Shown here: positions 18,601 to 26,335 of the stretch, piece after piece | How positions within the stretch are numbered: the stretch's first letter is position 1 | Layout: every line of letters starts with the position of its first letter | Assembly: GCA_020444425.1 (NCBI GenBank) | Contig: JAHLLB010000001.1 | Location: 1-64,000, forward strand | Length of the DNA stretch: 64,000 nt | Source: a bacterium | GTDB taxonomy: Bacteria > Electryoneota > Electryoneia > Electryoneales > Electryoneaceae | Reading direction: 5' to 3' | Notes under the pieces: model-generated | Databases searched by the model: none | What the model saw: the letters and a program-made list of their open reading frames with translations, nothing else | Told to the model about the DNA's origin: nothing | Made by a program: the position numbers and the translations under genes

Positions 18601-20225
18601 AAGGATGTGAGTTCAGGAATTCTACTGTCGCAGTTACTGTGGAAGAAGAACTCACTACAACTCTGGAATATTTGACATTCATAGATTGTGAAAAAGGCAT
18701 CTACGTACCAGTGCTTCCGTCATCATCGGCGTTTGAAATCTATATTGACAATTGTCGTTTTGAAAGTGCCGGTTCCTACGATGATTCAGGTATCGTGTTA
18801 AATGATCCAGCCCAAGGCAGTGCGATTAGCGAGTGCAATTTCCACGGTGCGATGTATCCGATCACGATCAATTCAGGGTCGGCCATCATCGAGGACTGTT
18901 ATTTTGAGGTCGAAAGTGCCGTGGGAACGGAAAACGATGTTGCAGCGATTAATCTGACGTATTTCAGCGGTCAGGTTCTGCACAACAGCATTTATCGCTT
19001 CCCCACCGGCATCCGCTTGTACGATTCCGACATCTTCCTTCGTGAAACGAAAATCGAGGAATGTTGGAATGAAGGCTTGTGGTTGTTGAACGACAGCCAT
19101 CCGGTGATGAACGGTACGTACGGTCCGATGAACTGGCTGTGCGACAACGGTGAGGACGACACGGTTCCGGCGCAGATCCGAATTGAAGGGAACGTGTATC
19201 CGTACATGGCGGATGGCCAGAACAACATCTGGCAGGCGACCAATGGTTACGCGATTTCCTCGGTGACAGCCCCGTCATCTTCTATCAATCTCGAGTACAA
19301 CTACTGGGGCACGGCGACGCCGAACGGTCAGAACCTGTTCAATCCGTACAGTGCTCAAATTGACTTCGATCCATGCTACTCCTCCGAGCAGACTCCGACA
19401 GGTGGCTATCAGACGGAATCCATTGGCGACAACCTGTTCGCGGCGGCTTTGGGTGAGCTAGATGCCTGCGATTTCGACGACGCCATAGCTGGATTCCAGC
19501 AGGTGGTGGCGCAGGACAATGTGACCAGCAACCGTGTCGGTGCGCTGTCACGCATCCTCGACTGCTACATGATGGACGGATCGATTCCAAGTTCCGGTTT
19601 GTACAGCTACTATGGCTCGGTACTGGCGACGGAAACCGATGAGCGAGTCCGCCGTGAAGCGGAACAGTGCGTAGCTTTGCTTGACATTTCGGAAGGCGAA
19701 TACGACTCAGCGATTGATTACTACGAAGGCGTAATCCTTGATCCGAATGCATCGTATCAGGACAGCGTGTATGCGGTGATCGACCTGGGCTACGCGTACC
19801 TCGCCTCGGATGGTAACGGCGGCGGCATCAGCTCGATGGATGATTTGTATCCGCGCACCGTAGCTGCTCATCAGAAGCATGTTGATGAATTGATGACCGA
19901 ACTGCGAATCAACCGGTACCGTGTCAAATCAGCTGCTGAGCTGCTACCGACTGAATTCGCACTGCAGGCTGCGTACCCGAACCCGTTCAACCCGTCGATC
20001 ATGATTCCGTACGATCTGCCGGAAGACAGCCATGTCGAAATCGCGATCTACAACGTGATGGGTCAGAAAGTCGAGACACTGGTCAACACTCGCGAGAAGG
20101 CCGGCTATCATCACATCGTGTGGAATTCCGGAGCCAATGGCAAGCTGCTGGCGTCCGGCGTCTACTTCGTTCAGATGAAAGCCGCTGACTTCATCGACAC
20201 GCAGAAGATTGTGATGCTCAAGTAA
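15657..20225 (+). CDS. Large secreted protein with two beta-helix plus TPR-like modules and T9SS domain
   Basis: This 1522-residue protein starts with a signal peptide (hydrophobic run at about 9-27). Two similar modules follow. Each is a right-handed beta-helix (about 190-700 and 895-1210) closing with a YWGT motif (near 643 and 1215), then an alpha-helical TPR-like segment (about 713-890 and 1255-1415). The C-terminal domain has the classic AAYPNPFNPS, IYNVMGQ and GVYFVQM strands of type IX cargo. Composition shifts along the gene: 16921-16980 is 28 percent GC and 19441-19500 is 60 percent. The gene may therefore be a chimera of an acquired 5' part and a host-like 3' part. ATG 15657 follows AGAAAGGAT. 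Confidence 0.85.
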   Translation: MSKHCLTRNIIFYVLYCCCIILFYTTSSFSAVHTVTFYVSPESFTVDYNYPWNTFDRRVFYLYDGATLLEEYEHSQNFTLYNNDVDIKQVVAGQGYLYDYIDIISVTKDDDSSYDTSQNDPDIQLGDISDENWIYFDYDSQTETADMYTYTNLLWNWIHPTIPYENASDMQLQDINNWSSAYPHKSLAQGASARFAFTVVFEHPDLYTGGDVENGETVIISGANVINPDYHLNGNMDFTVDYGGTLIFAPYTYVIADYDDVDITVYGSVIMQKDGADGVYFDNTLTEYGGNSDYEVYFNLIGFHAQLVAEGAYFNDYFYPPITAGADLPPLPGYQTLIDISNCEFEDCHTSIDADLSLVPLNNSTLIVDNNTRFRYRSGTPQSDYQPSCAISATNINTVDIEYDNFNNYHHNIYLAECTNINISNNSIDLSNADEYINFRNDNTPLHNFPRGILIVTGIFYLSYNIDLANNNIICNSLTKARWDNVYEGMGITNGIRVEKVGPFGIINCVISGNRLHTVGNPPNDEGMDWYAMAISGGSPYIYNNFIEDARMGVYEIMGATSIYRDYSIGVEPFQGYVGNDFYCMDGYSSYGIRRVGTTSPLMAHGYNRFNRGEHDRTIGLFCYSESWPPPDNEHDPYSMVKNYWGTDQDVNEFANWRYCGNNYWAKGWVHTRPSAVTDGNYENYDEAFDLTPVAGVTGYVFDSLSPASIGDLPVAEQALEAGRSYMRDNNISSAITALQTIWSYGDDNLSEHAIRNLIECQLASDPAQVDLSSYFSTLASQTSNKRLIFLCNHGVAQIKAQKELYSDAIFFYESVMDDGTQLYINRIDAEIYAMGTYLREAGDVAIVSGDPTYSYRLSTLQAHGSHQDLIPSSLKYISETTEELYAAINSPYAPNLNITSDTTWLLADIYLEDDVTVSQGATLTILPGTWIIGDDVTIDVYGKIEFLGGPESPTIFSCLPGATNSVNIVLHEGCDDQSVIQGCEFRNSTVAVTVEEELTTTLEYLTFIDCEKGIYVPVLPSSSAFEIYIDNCRFESAGSYDDSGIVLNDPAQGSAISECNFHGAMYPITINSGSAIIEDCYFEVESAVGTENDVAAINLTYFSGQVLHNSIYRFPTGIRLYDSDIFLRETKIEECWNEGLWLLNDSHPVMNGTYGPMNWLCDNGEDDTVPAQIRIEGNVYPYMADGQNNIWQATNGYAISSVTAPSSSINLEYNYWGTATPNGQNLFNPYSAQIDFDPCYSSEQTPTGGYQTESIGDNLFAAALGELDACDFDDAIAGFQQVVAQDNVTSNRVGALSRILDCYMMDGSIPSSGLYSYYGSVLATETDERVRREAEQCVALLDISEGEYDSAIDYYEGVILDPNASYQDSVYAVIDLGYAYLASDGNGGGISSMDDLYPRTVAAHQKHVDELMTELRINRYRVKSAAELLPTEFALQAAYPNPFNPSIMIPYDLPEDSHVEIAIYNVMGQKVETLVNTREKAGYHHIVWNSGANGKLLASGVYFVQMKAADFIDTQKIVMLK

Positions 20226-20244
20226 TGGAGTTACTTCATTCTGG

Positions 20245-20278
20245 AAGCCCCGTTCAAAATCGAACGGGGCTTCTTTTG
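20245..20278 (+). terminator. Rho-independent terminator after the large T9SS gene
   Basis: A perfect 11-base stem (20245-20255 with 20262-20272, AAGCCCCGTTC/GAACGGGGCTT) with a six-base loop is followed by CTTTTGTT. It lies 20 bases past the stop codon. Confidence 0.9.
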
Positions 20279-20376
20279 TTGGAACTTGCTTGACGAAGCA
20301 CCAGTGAACGACTGCCAGAGAAATCCCAATTGAAGGTAAAAGCCGCATGGAGTATGGCTTTCCAAAGACTGAAAAT

Positions 20377-20393
20377 GGTGCAAATTAGGTGCA
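20377..20393 (-). repeat. Two phased TGCACC repeats on the minus strand, right-end arm-like sites
   Basis: GGTGCA occurs at 20377 and 20388 on the plus strand, 11 bases apart. This is the inverted counterpart of the four TGCACC repeats at 2123-2160, including the shared TGCACCTAAT. It lies about 107 bases left of the tRNA-Asn fragment, a reasonable arm-to-core distance. Confidence 0.5.
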
Positions 20394-20498
20394 GTGAGGA
20401 CAACAAATAGCCGCATTCAGCAAACAGCGCCAAGAGCTAATCTATTGAAGAAACAACTGGTAACGATTGTAGCATGTTGTCAGTTATTGGATTGCTAA

Positions 20499-20542
20499 GA
20501 CTGTTAATCACTAGGTTGGCGGTTCAAGTCCGTCCTGGGGAG
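20499..20542 (+). other. 3' fragment of a tRNA-Asn gene, candidate attachment-site scar
   Basis: The sequence reads as the 3' half of tRNA-Asn. It has anticodon loop CTGTTAA (GTT at 20503-20505), the 3' anticodon strand TCACT, a T-arm (GGCGG, TTCAAGT, CCGTC) and the acceptor 3' strand CTGGGGA plus discriminator G. No 5' acceptor strand (TCCCCAG), D-arm or matching 5' anticodon strand precedes it. A terminator follows immediately. Such 3' fragments are left where elements integrate into tRNA genes. The intact tRNA was not found in this window. Confidence 0.65.
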
Positions 20543-20548
20543 CATCGA

Positions 20549-20582
20549 CCCCACGAAGTGTACCAAGACTTCGTGGGGTTTT
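20549..20582 (+). terminator. Rho-independent terminator behind the tRNA-Asn fragment
   Basis: An 11-base stem CCCCACGAAGT/ACTTCGTGGGG (20549-20559 with 20568-20578) is followed by TTTTGTTTTG. It is probably the original terminator of the tRNA transcript. Confidence 0.85.
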
Positions 20583-20725
20583 GTTTTGTTACGCCCTCAT
20601 CAACAGTGGCCTGTTTCGTTTTTGTGGGTAAATTTTGAACCCAAATTATTAATTTGTATTCCCGAATCCGGCAGGAGATACGGAATTTACCGCTGCCTGA
20701 TCGGCTGCCTGCTACCAGAAGGAAA

Positions 20726-21241
20726 ATGATGCCTACCTGCGTGTTTGAAACAGAACGCCTGCGGTTGCGGATGATGACGGAGGACGATTTGGATGCACTT
20801 CGTCCCATTCTGTCCAGTGAAATTGCAATGAAGCACTATCCGAAGGTGTTGAATGAAGAGGAGATCCGCGACTGGATTTGCAGGGTCATGAAACGGTATG
20901 AAATTGACGGTCATTCCTTCTGGATGGTCGAACTGAAAGAGACCTGTGAAGCTATTGGCCAATGCGGTATCCTGACGCAACATGTCAACGGAAAGAGCGA
21001 GCCGGAAATTGGCTACCTGTTCAACCCTGCAGTTTGGGGAAATGGATACGCAACAGAAGCCGCCAAAGGTTGCATCGACTATGGAAGGAAAACGTATGGC
21101 TACAAACGCTTTATCTCATTGATTGTCCCTGAGAACCAACCCTCCATCAACGTTGCCCTGCGAAATGGATTCACCCTTGAAAAGACAGTTCCGTATCGAG
21201 ATCGCCCGGAAGTAAGAGTGTATTCAATCCGTCTCAAGTAA
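20726..21241 (+). CDS. GNAT family N-acetyltransferase (RimJ/RimL-like)
   Basis: This 171-residue acetyltransferase has the RimJ-like pattern: FETERLRLRMMTEDD at the N-terminus, an EIGYLFNPAVWGNGYATEA acetyl-CoA-binding region in the middle, and VPENQPSINVALRNGF near the end. It probably transfers acetyl from acetyl-CoA to a protein N-terminus or small amine. ATG 20726 (or 20729) follows AGAAGGA; the longer in-frame start at 20654 adds an unlikely extension. It is the first intact gene right of the tRNA fragment, and its composition is host-like. Confidence 0.85.
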   Translation: MMPTCVFETERLRLRMMTEDDLDALRPILSSEIAMKHYPKVLNEEEIRDWICRVMKRYEIDGHSFWMVELKETCEAIGQCGILTQHVNGKSEPEIGYLFNPAVWGNGYATEAAKGCIDYGRKTYGYKRFISLIVPENQPSINVALRNGFTLEKTVPYRDRPEVRVYSIRLK

Positions 21242-21499
21242 TCAGACCTTCCTCTCGCCCAATTCCAGTACTACGGAAAAGTGCACGCGTCTCCTCGGAT
21301 TTTTCGCCTGTTTCGCAGGTGTTCATCGCGGCTCTTGCCGGTCGAAATTCTTCCTTCCGCCGGTGGTTCACAAATCCAGTTTTACTATCTATCGAAAGTT
21401 GGTGACCAGTCGCCGTTTTTCCTCAGCAGCAGAGATCACCCACAATTCACAACATCTGGCTAAACTCCAGTCTACCTCCCTCAACAGGACATTAGAATC

Positions 21500-22453
21500 A
21501 TGAAAGAGATCAAACTTGGATCGCAGGGCCTTCGCGTGCCCGCCATCGGTTTGGGTTGCATGGGCATGTCGGATTTTTACGGATCCTCGTCAGAAGCCGA
21601 GAATCTTCATGTTCTCGACCGGGCAGTCGAGCTCGGCTGCACATTCTGGGATACGGCTGACATGTACGGCCCGTTTACGAACGAACTGTTGCTGTCAAAG
21701 GCACTGAAGGGACGCCGCGATAAAATCATTCTGGCAACCAAGTTCGGTGTCTCACGTGCCGAGGACGGTAGCTGGTTGGGATTGAAGGGAAACGCGGACT
21801 ATGTAAAGGAGAGTTGTGACGCGTCCCTGAAGCGTCTCGGCACGGATCACATCGACCTGTACTACCAGCATCGAGTCGATCCTGAAACTCCGATCGAGGA
21901 AACCGTCGGCGCGATGGCGGAGCTGGTGCAAGCGGGAAAAGTACGTTACATCGGTCTGTCCGAGGCGGACCCGGAAATTATCGCCCGCGCGCACAAGGTC
22001 CACCCCATCAGCGCGCTCCAGACCGAGTATTCACTCTGGTCGCGAGAGGTCGAGGACGAGATCCTGCCAGCCGTGCAGAAGCTCGAGATCGGATTTGTCG
22101 CGTACAGCCCGCTCGGCCGTGGCTTCCTGAGTGGCACGATCCGCTCGCGCAGCGATCTCGAACCCGGCGACTGGCGACTGGAGAACCCACGGTTCACCGA
22201 TGAAGCCATCGCACGGAACAGCAAGCTGGCCGACGCCGTCGCGGAGATCGCAAAGAAAATGAACGCGACACCGGCGCAGGTCGCGTTGGCATGGGTGCTG
22301 TCGCGTGACGAGCACCTCGCCGCAATCCCGGGAACCCGGAAGATTGAACGTCTCGAGGAAAACTGGGCGTCGCAGGAATTTACCCTGCAACCGGAACACC
22401 TGGAACGTTTGGCGACCCTTATCCAGCAGGGTGTCGCCGGCGAACGGTACTGA
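21500..22453 (+). CDS. Aldo/keto reductase
   Basis: This 317-residue cytosolic NADPH-dependent oxidoreductase has a TIM-barrel. The catalytic tetrad is visible in order: Asp in WDTADMYG, the following Tyr, Lys in LATKFG and His in YYQHRVD. The C-terminal IPGTRKIERLEEN is the usual cofactor-binding segment. It resembles the AKR13 group that reduces aldehydes and ketones; the substrate cannot be inferred. AGGAC lies before ATG 21500. It converges on the radical SAM gene, with a shared hairpin at 22491-22519. Confidence 0.92.
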   Translation: MKEIKLGSQGLRVPAIGLGCMGMSDFYGSSSEAENLHVLDRAVELGCTFWDTADMYGPFTNELLLSKALKGRRDKIILATKFGVSRAEDGSWLGLKGNADYVKESCDASLKRLGTDHIDLYYQHRVDPETPIEETVGAMAELVQAGKVRYIGLSEADPEIIARAHKVHPISALQTEYSLWSREVEDEILPAVQKLEIGFVAYSPLGRGFLSGTIRSRSDLEPGDWRLENPRFTDEAIARNSKLADAVAEIAKKMNATPAQVALAWVLSRDEHLAAIPGTRKIERLEENWASQEFTLQPEHLERLATLIQQGVAGERY

Positions 22454-22490
22454 TCGCCCCGGGTAAAGGCGTTACGTTCGCGAAGAGTGA

Positions 22491-22519
22491 AAGGGTCCGG
22501 TTGAATGCCGGACCTTTTG
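22491..22519. terminator. Bidirectional terminator between converging genes
   Basis: Stem GGTCCGG/CCGGACC (22494-22500 with 22508-22514) is flanked by AA on the left and TTTT on the right. It sits 40 bases after the aldo/keto reductase stop and 37 bases past the end of the converging radical SAM gene. Confidence 0.7.
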
Positions 22520-22555
22520 ATATTCAGCTCGTACTGCTCGTCATCATTAAGCGGT

Positions 22556-23821
22556 TCAGCGCAATGGAGACAACCCTTCGCTGTCGAACCTCGGAACAAG
22601 TGTCGATACTGGAATCAGCCGAATCGCGAGCTGCTCCCAACCATTCAGGGGAATGGATTGTTCATCCTTCAGCCCAAGTTTACGGACCAGCACGGGTTCC
22701 AGACGTCTGACAGCCGTCTCCGGCAGTAGATGATTTTGCTTCCCCACCAGGCAACCCGCAGGTGGGCTTTTGACCAACGACAGGCCGCTATGCTGTTCTG
22801 GGCTCAATGAAGCCGACTCGACCGGAGTTTCTTCGACGATATACCCCTGATCATTCACTGTGCCAGGCGATTCATCGCCCCAACCGAGTTGCAACAGCCG
22901 CAGCCGGCGTCCTCGGCCCTGAAACCGGCTTTTAAATTCACGCGCGCAATACTGAACGTTGAGCGTAAGGTGTTCGTCAGCCGCACGTTTTAACAGGCGC
23001 AACGCAGCCAGTTCAGAATCCAGTACCGCGTTGTCCGGCTCATGCAGCAGGGTGTAGTCGTGTTCCACGAAGCGTCCTGCGTTCCAACGATTCACGGTCA
23101 ATTGGTGCAGGTGCAAATGATCCACCCCAATCTGGTCCAGCACGGGCATCAGTTGAGCGACCCGTCCCTCACCCTCGGGGATGGTCGGGATTTCGATCGT
23201 CACCCGCCACGGCCATTCGCGAGCGAGCCGGACCGGTTTTAAACTGTAGTTGATCGCTGAGATGTCGAAGCGGATTTCGTTGACACCGGAATTGAACAGT
23301 TGCCCCAACCTCTCCCTGTTCGCGAGGATGCCGTTTGTGTAGAGCCACAGGTAGAAACCGTCGCCGATTCGGTCACGGATTGTCTTGATGAACTCCATGG
23401 TCCGGTCCAGGTTCAGCAGGGGCTCTCCCCCACTCAGGCCGACACCACCGTAGCCAGCGCGAACCAGGAAGTCCACATAACCAGATGCGGATGGAAAATC
23501 CACTCCCAGGGCTGTCGGGGGTGGGTTTTCGCGTGGGGCCGGTTCCATCGGACAGTAGAAGCAGTCGGCGTTGCAGGTTTGATTGATAAACAGGCAGGAC
23601 CAGGTCCCGTCGCCGCAGTGTTGACACCCGGGCGATAGTATACCATGATGCGGCTTGGTTCCCGCGTTAGACAGGTTCATCGTGGTTGTCAGGTCGCGCA
23701 GGTAGGAATTTCGGACCTGATTGGCCTTTTCCACTTCCCTGGCATCCAACCACGTAAGGAACCGGCCGGCAGAACCCAGTTTCTGCTGGGTTACGCCATT
23801 TTTCTGCTGCAACACCTTCAT
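22556..23821 (-). CDS. Radical SAM protein with an extra N-terminal cysteine cluster
   Basis: This 421-residue protein has the radical SAM signature CNADCFYC (Cys83, Cys87, Cys90) for a [4Fe-4S] cluster that cleaves S-adenosylmethionine. GLSGGEPLLN and LYTNG strands follow, as in the SPASM/elongator-like TIM barrel. Cys66, Cys69 and Cys76 (CQHCGDGTWSC) lie just upstream and may bind a second metal centre. The C-terminal 130 residues match no auxiliary domain that I recognise. The substrate is unknown. It stands alone, and no peptide precursor gene is evident nearby. Confidence 0.8.
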   Translation of the reverse strand: MKVLQQKNGVTQQKLGSAGRFLTWLDAREVEKANQVRNSYLRDLTTTMNLSNAGTKPHHGILSPGCQHCGDGTWSCLFINQTCNADCFYCPMEPAPRENPPPTALGVDFPSASGYVDFLVRAGYGGVGLSGGEPLLNLDRTMEFIKTIRDRIGDGFYLWLYTNGILANRERLGQLFNSGVNEIRFDISAINYSLKPVRLAREWPWRVTIEIPTIPEGEGRVAQLMPVLDQIGVDHLHLHQLTVNRWNAGRFVEHDYTLLHEPDNAVLDSELAALRLLKRAADEHLTLNVQYCAREFKSRFQGRGRRLRLLQLGWGDESPGTVNDQGYIVEETPVESASLSPEQHSGLSLVKSPPAGCLVGKQNHLLPETAVRRLEPVLVRKLGLKDEQSIPLNGWEQLAIRLIPVSTLVPRFDSEGLSPLR

Positions 23822-23845
23822 ATGGCAGTATCCCGCCCAATTGAA

Positions 23846-23974
23846 TCAAATCTGCCTGATAGACGGAATGTAGTGAGTTTGAATCCACTGAAGACCCTCA
23901 TCGAGATGCCGCAGACTCCCGCATTCGGGATCAACCTTGTGTAACCGTGTCCCGTTTTTTACCAGCGTCTGCAT
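23846..23974 (-). CDS. Possible small ORF downstream of the DUF1801 gene
   Basis: A 42-codon minus-strand frame from ATG 23974 ends in a stop at 23846. The reading frame stays open upstream into the 3' end of the DUF1801 gene and looks protein-like (KVDPECGSLRHLDEGLQW). There is no strong ribosome-binding site and no recognised family. It could be the tail of a degraded gene. Confidence 0.25.
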   Translation of the reverse strand: MQTLVKNGTRLHKVDPECGSLRHLDEGLQWIQTHYIPSIRQI

Positions 23975-24009
23975 CGTATCAACAACCTGCAGACTGTCCG
24001 TGAATCCAA

Positions 24010-24468
24010 TCAGAACCAGTGCACGCCTTGCTGACTTGCTGCCTGTTGAATCCAGCTCTTCAGAAGTTCCTCGTCCAGTTGTTCACCCTCGAAGATGTGG
24101 AAGTAGCGAACGCCCTCTTTTCTGGATTCAATCGGCGGGAGAGGCTTCAGCAGCGTACCATTGAAGAATGCGACCTTGATGTATTTCGTCAGACAGTGCA
24201 TGTTCATAAACCAACCGTATTCTTCAGTGCCATAAAATGGAGAATTCCACCGTACGGCCTTTCGCACTTGTGAAACGGTTTGGGTAATCAACTCGTCCAG
24301 CTTGTGACCCGCTTCGCGTTTCCAGCCCGGCATGGCATGGATGTATGCCTGCACGGGCTGATCACCATCCCCTTTCGGAATCTGCGGATTGCCACCAGCG
24401 AGGAGTCGCGGTTGCTCAGTTTTCTGACTGGATCGTGGTCTGGATGTTCGATTTCCCTTGGGGGGCAT
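24010..24468 (-). CDS. DUF1801 (YdhG-like) protein
   Basis: This 152-residue soluble protein matches the DUF1801/YdhG layout: an N-terminal basic linker, then IHAMPGWKREAGHKLDELI, AVRWNSPFYG, a YIKVAFFNGTLL strand pair and a C-terminal helix. The family has an alpha/beta fold of unknown biochemical role. ATG 24468 has a near-perfect GGAGGTGA four bases upstream, so the longer frame starting at 24513 is rejected. It is monocistronic. Confidence 0.85.
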   Translation of the reverse strand: MPPKGNRTSRPRSSQKTEQPRLLAGGNPQIPKGDGDQPVQAYIHAMPGWKREAGHKLDELITQTVSQVRKAVRWNSPFYGTEEYGWFMNMHCLTKYIKVAFFNGTLLKPLPPIESRKEGVRYFHIFEGEQLDEELLKSWIQQAASQQGVHWF

Positions 24469-24542
24469 TTGTTCACCTCCGTCAAAATTCAGTTGTGTAT
24501 ACAGCCGGCTCACTGAGGTTGGGATAAATAGAAGTGCTTGGT

Positions 24543-25907
24543 CTACCTGAAGTTAAAAAGAACCGGGAACAACACCGCCACAACCGCCGCCCAGATCGGG
24601 TACACCGGGAGGTAGGCCGTCTGCCAGCGTTCCAGCGTGGCGAACGGAACTCGTTTGAACAGGAATCGTGCGGAGAGTACCGCCGACCAGCCGAGGTTGA
24701 CCAGCAGAATCAGGTTTTCGCCCAATGCCGCGACCTTGTTCGGGCTGAATCCGAACTCGGAGATGCGCATCGCGATGGCCCATAACGCGAGGCCGTCCAC
24801 GATCAACGCGCTCACCACCAGCAGAAATTGCAGTTTGTCGAACAGGTTCGGTGGCGCTTCGGGGTCACGTGCGGAAATGGAATAGAGCAGCAGGCCGAGG
24901 ATCAACACCAGCAGCAGGTCGAACCCGATCAACACATCCCGGTCGACCAGGATGGCACTCCCGGACACGATATTCGCCACGATGAAACTCAACAGCAGCA
25001 CGGTGAATAACGGCGTGAACAGACGGGTCAGCACCGGCGCCATGTTCTCGATGATGCTCTGTTTCGCTTCCACCAGCCAGCTGCTGATGACCATCGCACC
25101 GGCAACTCCACACGGAATCAGCCAGGTCGTGATGAACGGTTCCGTGTCCAGCCCGATGGATTCGAACAGCAGCACGGTGAATCCAGTCAGCACCCCTCCC
25201 CCCAACGCGATCAGAGCCAGGTAGATCACCCATTCGCCGGTGAAGCGCACGAAGTTCATCCGCTGCACGTGGTTCCGCCAGCGTCCGCCCACGTACGCGT
25301 AACCGACAGCGAACCATAGTGCGATCGGCAGGTGAATTGCGGCCAGAAGTTCGGTGGATCCCAGCTGATAGAAGGGGATCACGTTCATCAACACAGCCGA
25401 GGCGACAAACGGTGCGGTTAGCAGGTAGGTGGTGCGCTGATCGAACCCACGCTTTATAGCGAACAAGGCAGCAACGAACGGCAGGATCAGCAGGCTGATG
25501 TGACGCGCGTAGAAAGAAGCATCGCCCGGATCGTCCCCGAATTCCACTCCGAACAGTTGTGGTATTTTGATCGCCGCTGCCGCGCCGACAGCGAGGCCGA
25601 CTGCGATAAAACTATCCTTCGTCGCAGTCGAAGGTTCCGCGTCCGGTCCCGAGGGGAGCAGTTGCTTCCACAAACGTTCGGAATACTCGCGGGCGAACTC
25701 ACGGGACAGGGAGTGCGTATCACCCAGACGTTTCACTGCGACGAGAAATGCTTCTTCCTCATCCAGATCCACCTCGAGCAGCGCATCGATCTGCGACCGG
25801 AGATGATCTTCCAACTCTTCCGTATCAACGTGATGGATCGACGGATGCCGGTCAAGGTGTTGCCGCCACTCGACGATCCGTTCTTCCATCGATTGTCTTG
25901 CTTCCAT
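24543..25907 (-). CDS. PadR-linked membrane protein with permease-prefix-like N-terminus
   Basis: This 454-residue protein begins with a charged helical domain (about 1-85, MEERIVEWRQHLDRHP... AFLVAVKRLGD). That domain is typical of membrane proteins paired with PadR regulators. About ten hydrophobic helices follow to the C-terminus. It is probably an inner-membrane protein acting in envelope stress or transport; no substrate is evident. ATG 25907 has GAGGT upstream and lies 26 bases below the padR stop. The in-frame extension to 25991 would overlap padR and is rejected. Confidence 0.8.
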   Translation of the reverse strand: MEARQSMEERIVEWRQHLDRHPSIHHVDTEELEDHLRSQIDALLEVDLDEEEAFLVAVKRLGDTHSLSREFAREYSERLWKQLLPSGPDAEPSTATKDSFIAVGLAVGAAAAIKIPQLFGVEFGDDPGDASFYARHISLLILPFVAALFAIKRGFDQRTTYLLTAPFVASAVLMNVIPFYQLGSTELLAAIHLPIALWFAVGYAYVGGRWRNHVQRMNFVRFTGEWVIYLALIALGGGVLTGFTVLLFESIGLDTEPFITTWLIPCGVAGAMVISSWLVEAKQSIIENMAPVLTRLFTPLFTVLLLSFIVANIVSGSAILVDRDVLIGFDLLLVLILGLLLYSISARDPEAPPNLFDKLQFLLVVSALIVDGLALWAIAMRISEFGFSPNKVAALGENLILLVNLGWSAVLSARFLFKRVPFATLERWQTAYLPVYPIWAAVVAVLFPVLFNFR

Positions 25908-25932
25908 CAATCGACCTCTTCGGGTTTGTGAC

Positions 25933-26286
25933 TCATGTGCCCTGAACCATGGGATGGATCTGGCTGTCCCAGATGTCGCGCAGCGCCGCATCGACCACTG
26001 ACCACTGCTGCCTGTGCCGTGTCAGTTCATCACGACCCTGCTCGGTGAGGCGGTAATACTTTCGCTTCCGCCCGGTTTCAGATTTTCCCCAGAACGCTGT
26101 GATGAACCCATTGCGTTCAAGGCGATGCAGCAACGGGTACAGCATCCCGTCCGCCCACTGCAGTTCGCCACCGGTCAACTCGCCAACCCGCTTGATGATC
26201 GCGTAGCCGTAGCTCTCGCCCTCAGCGAGAATCGCGAGTACCAGCGGAGTTGCCGACGCCGCCACCAGATCCTTGCCAATGTCCAT
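25933..26286 (-). CDS. PadR family transcriptional regulator
   Basis: This 117-residue protein is a typical PadR winged-helix regulator: LVLAILAEGESYGYAIIKRV, GGELQWADGMLYPLLHRLE as the recognition region, a KRKYYRLTEQG wing and a C-terminal dimerisation helix. It is the first gene of a two-gene unit with the membrane protein at 24543-25907, which it probably represses. A promoter with an overlapping palindrome lies upstream at 26336-26373, suggesting autoregulation. Confidence 0.92.
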   Translation of the reverse strand: MDIGKDLVAASATPLVLAILAEGESYGYAIIKRVGELTGGELQWADGMLYPLLHRLERNGFITAFWGKSETGRKRKYYRLTEQGRDELTRHRQQWSVVDAALRDIWDSQIHPMVQGT

Positions 26287-26335
26287 CGTCCGTCCTCGTC
26301 ACAAACCTGGCGATTGATACCTTCTGCCGTCATCC

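Noticed and set aside
20461..20498. Possible 5' half of the tRNA-Asn fragment
   Set aside because: No strand complementary to the acceptor CTGGGGA and no D-arm; the anticodon stem pairs only at its inner two positions.
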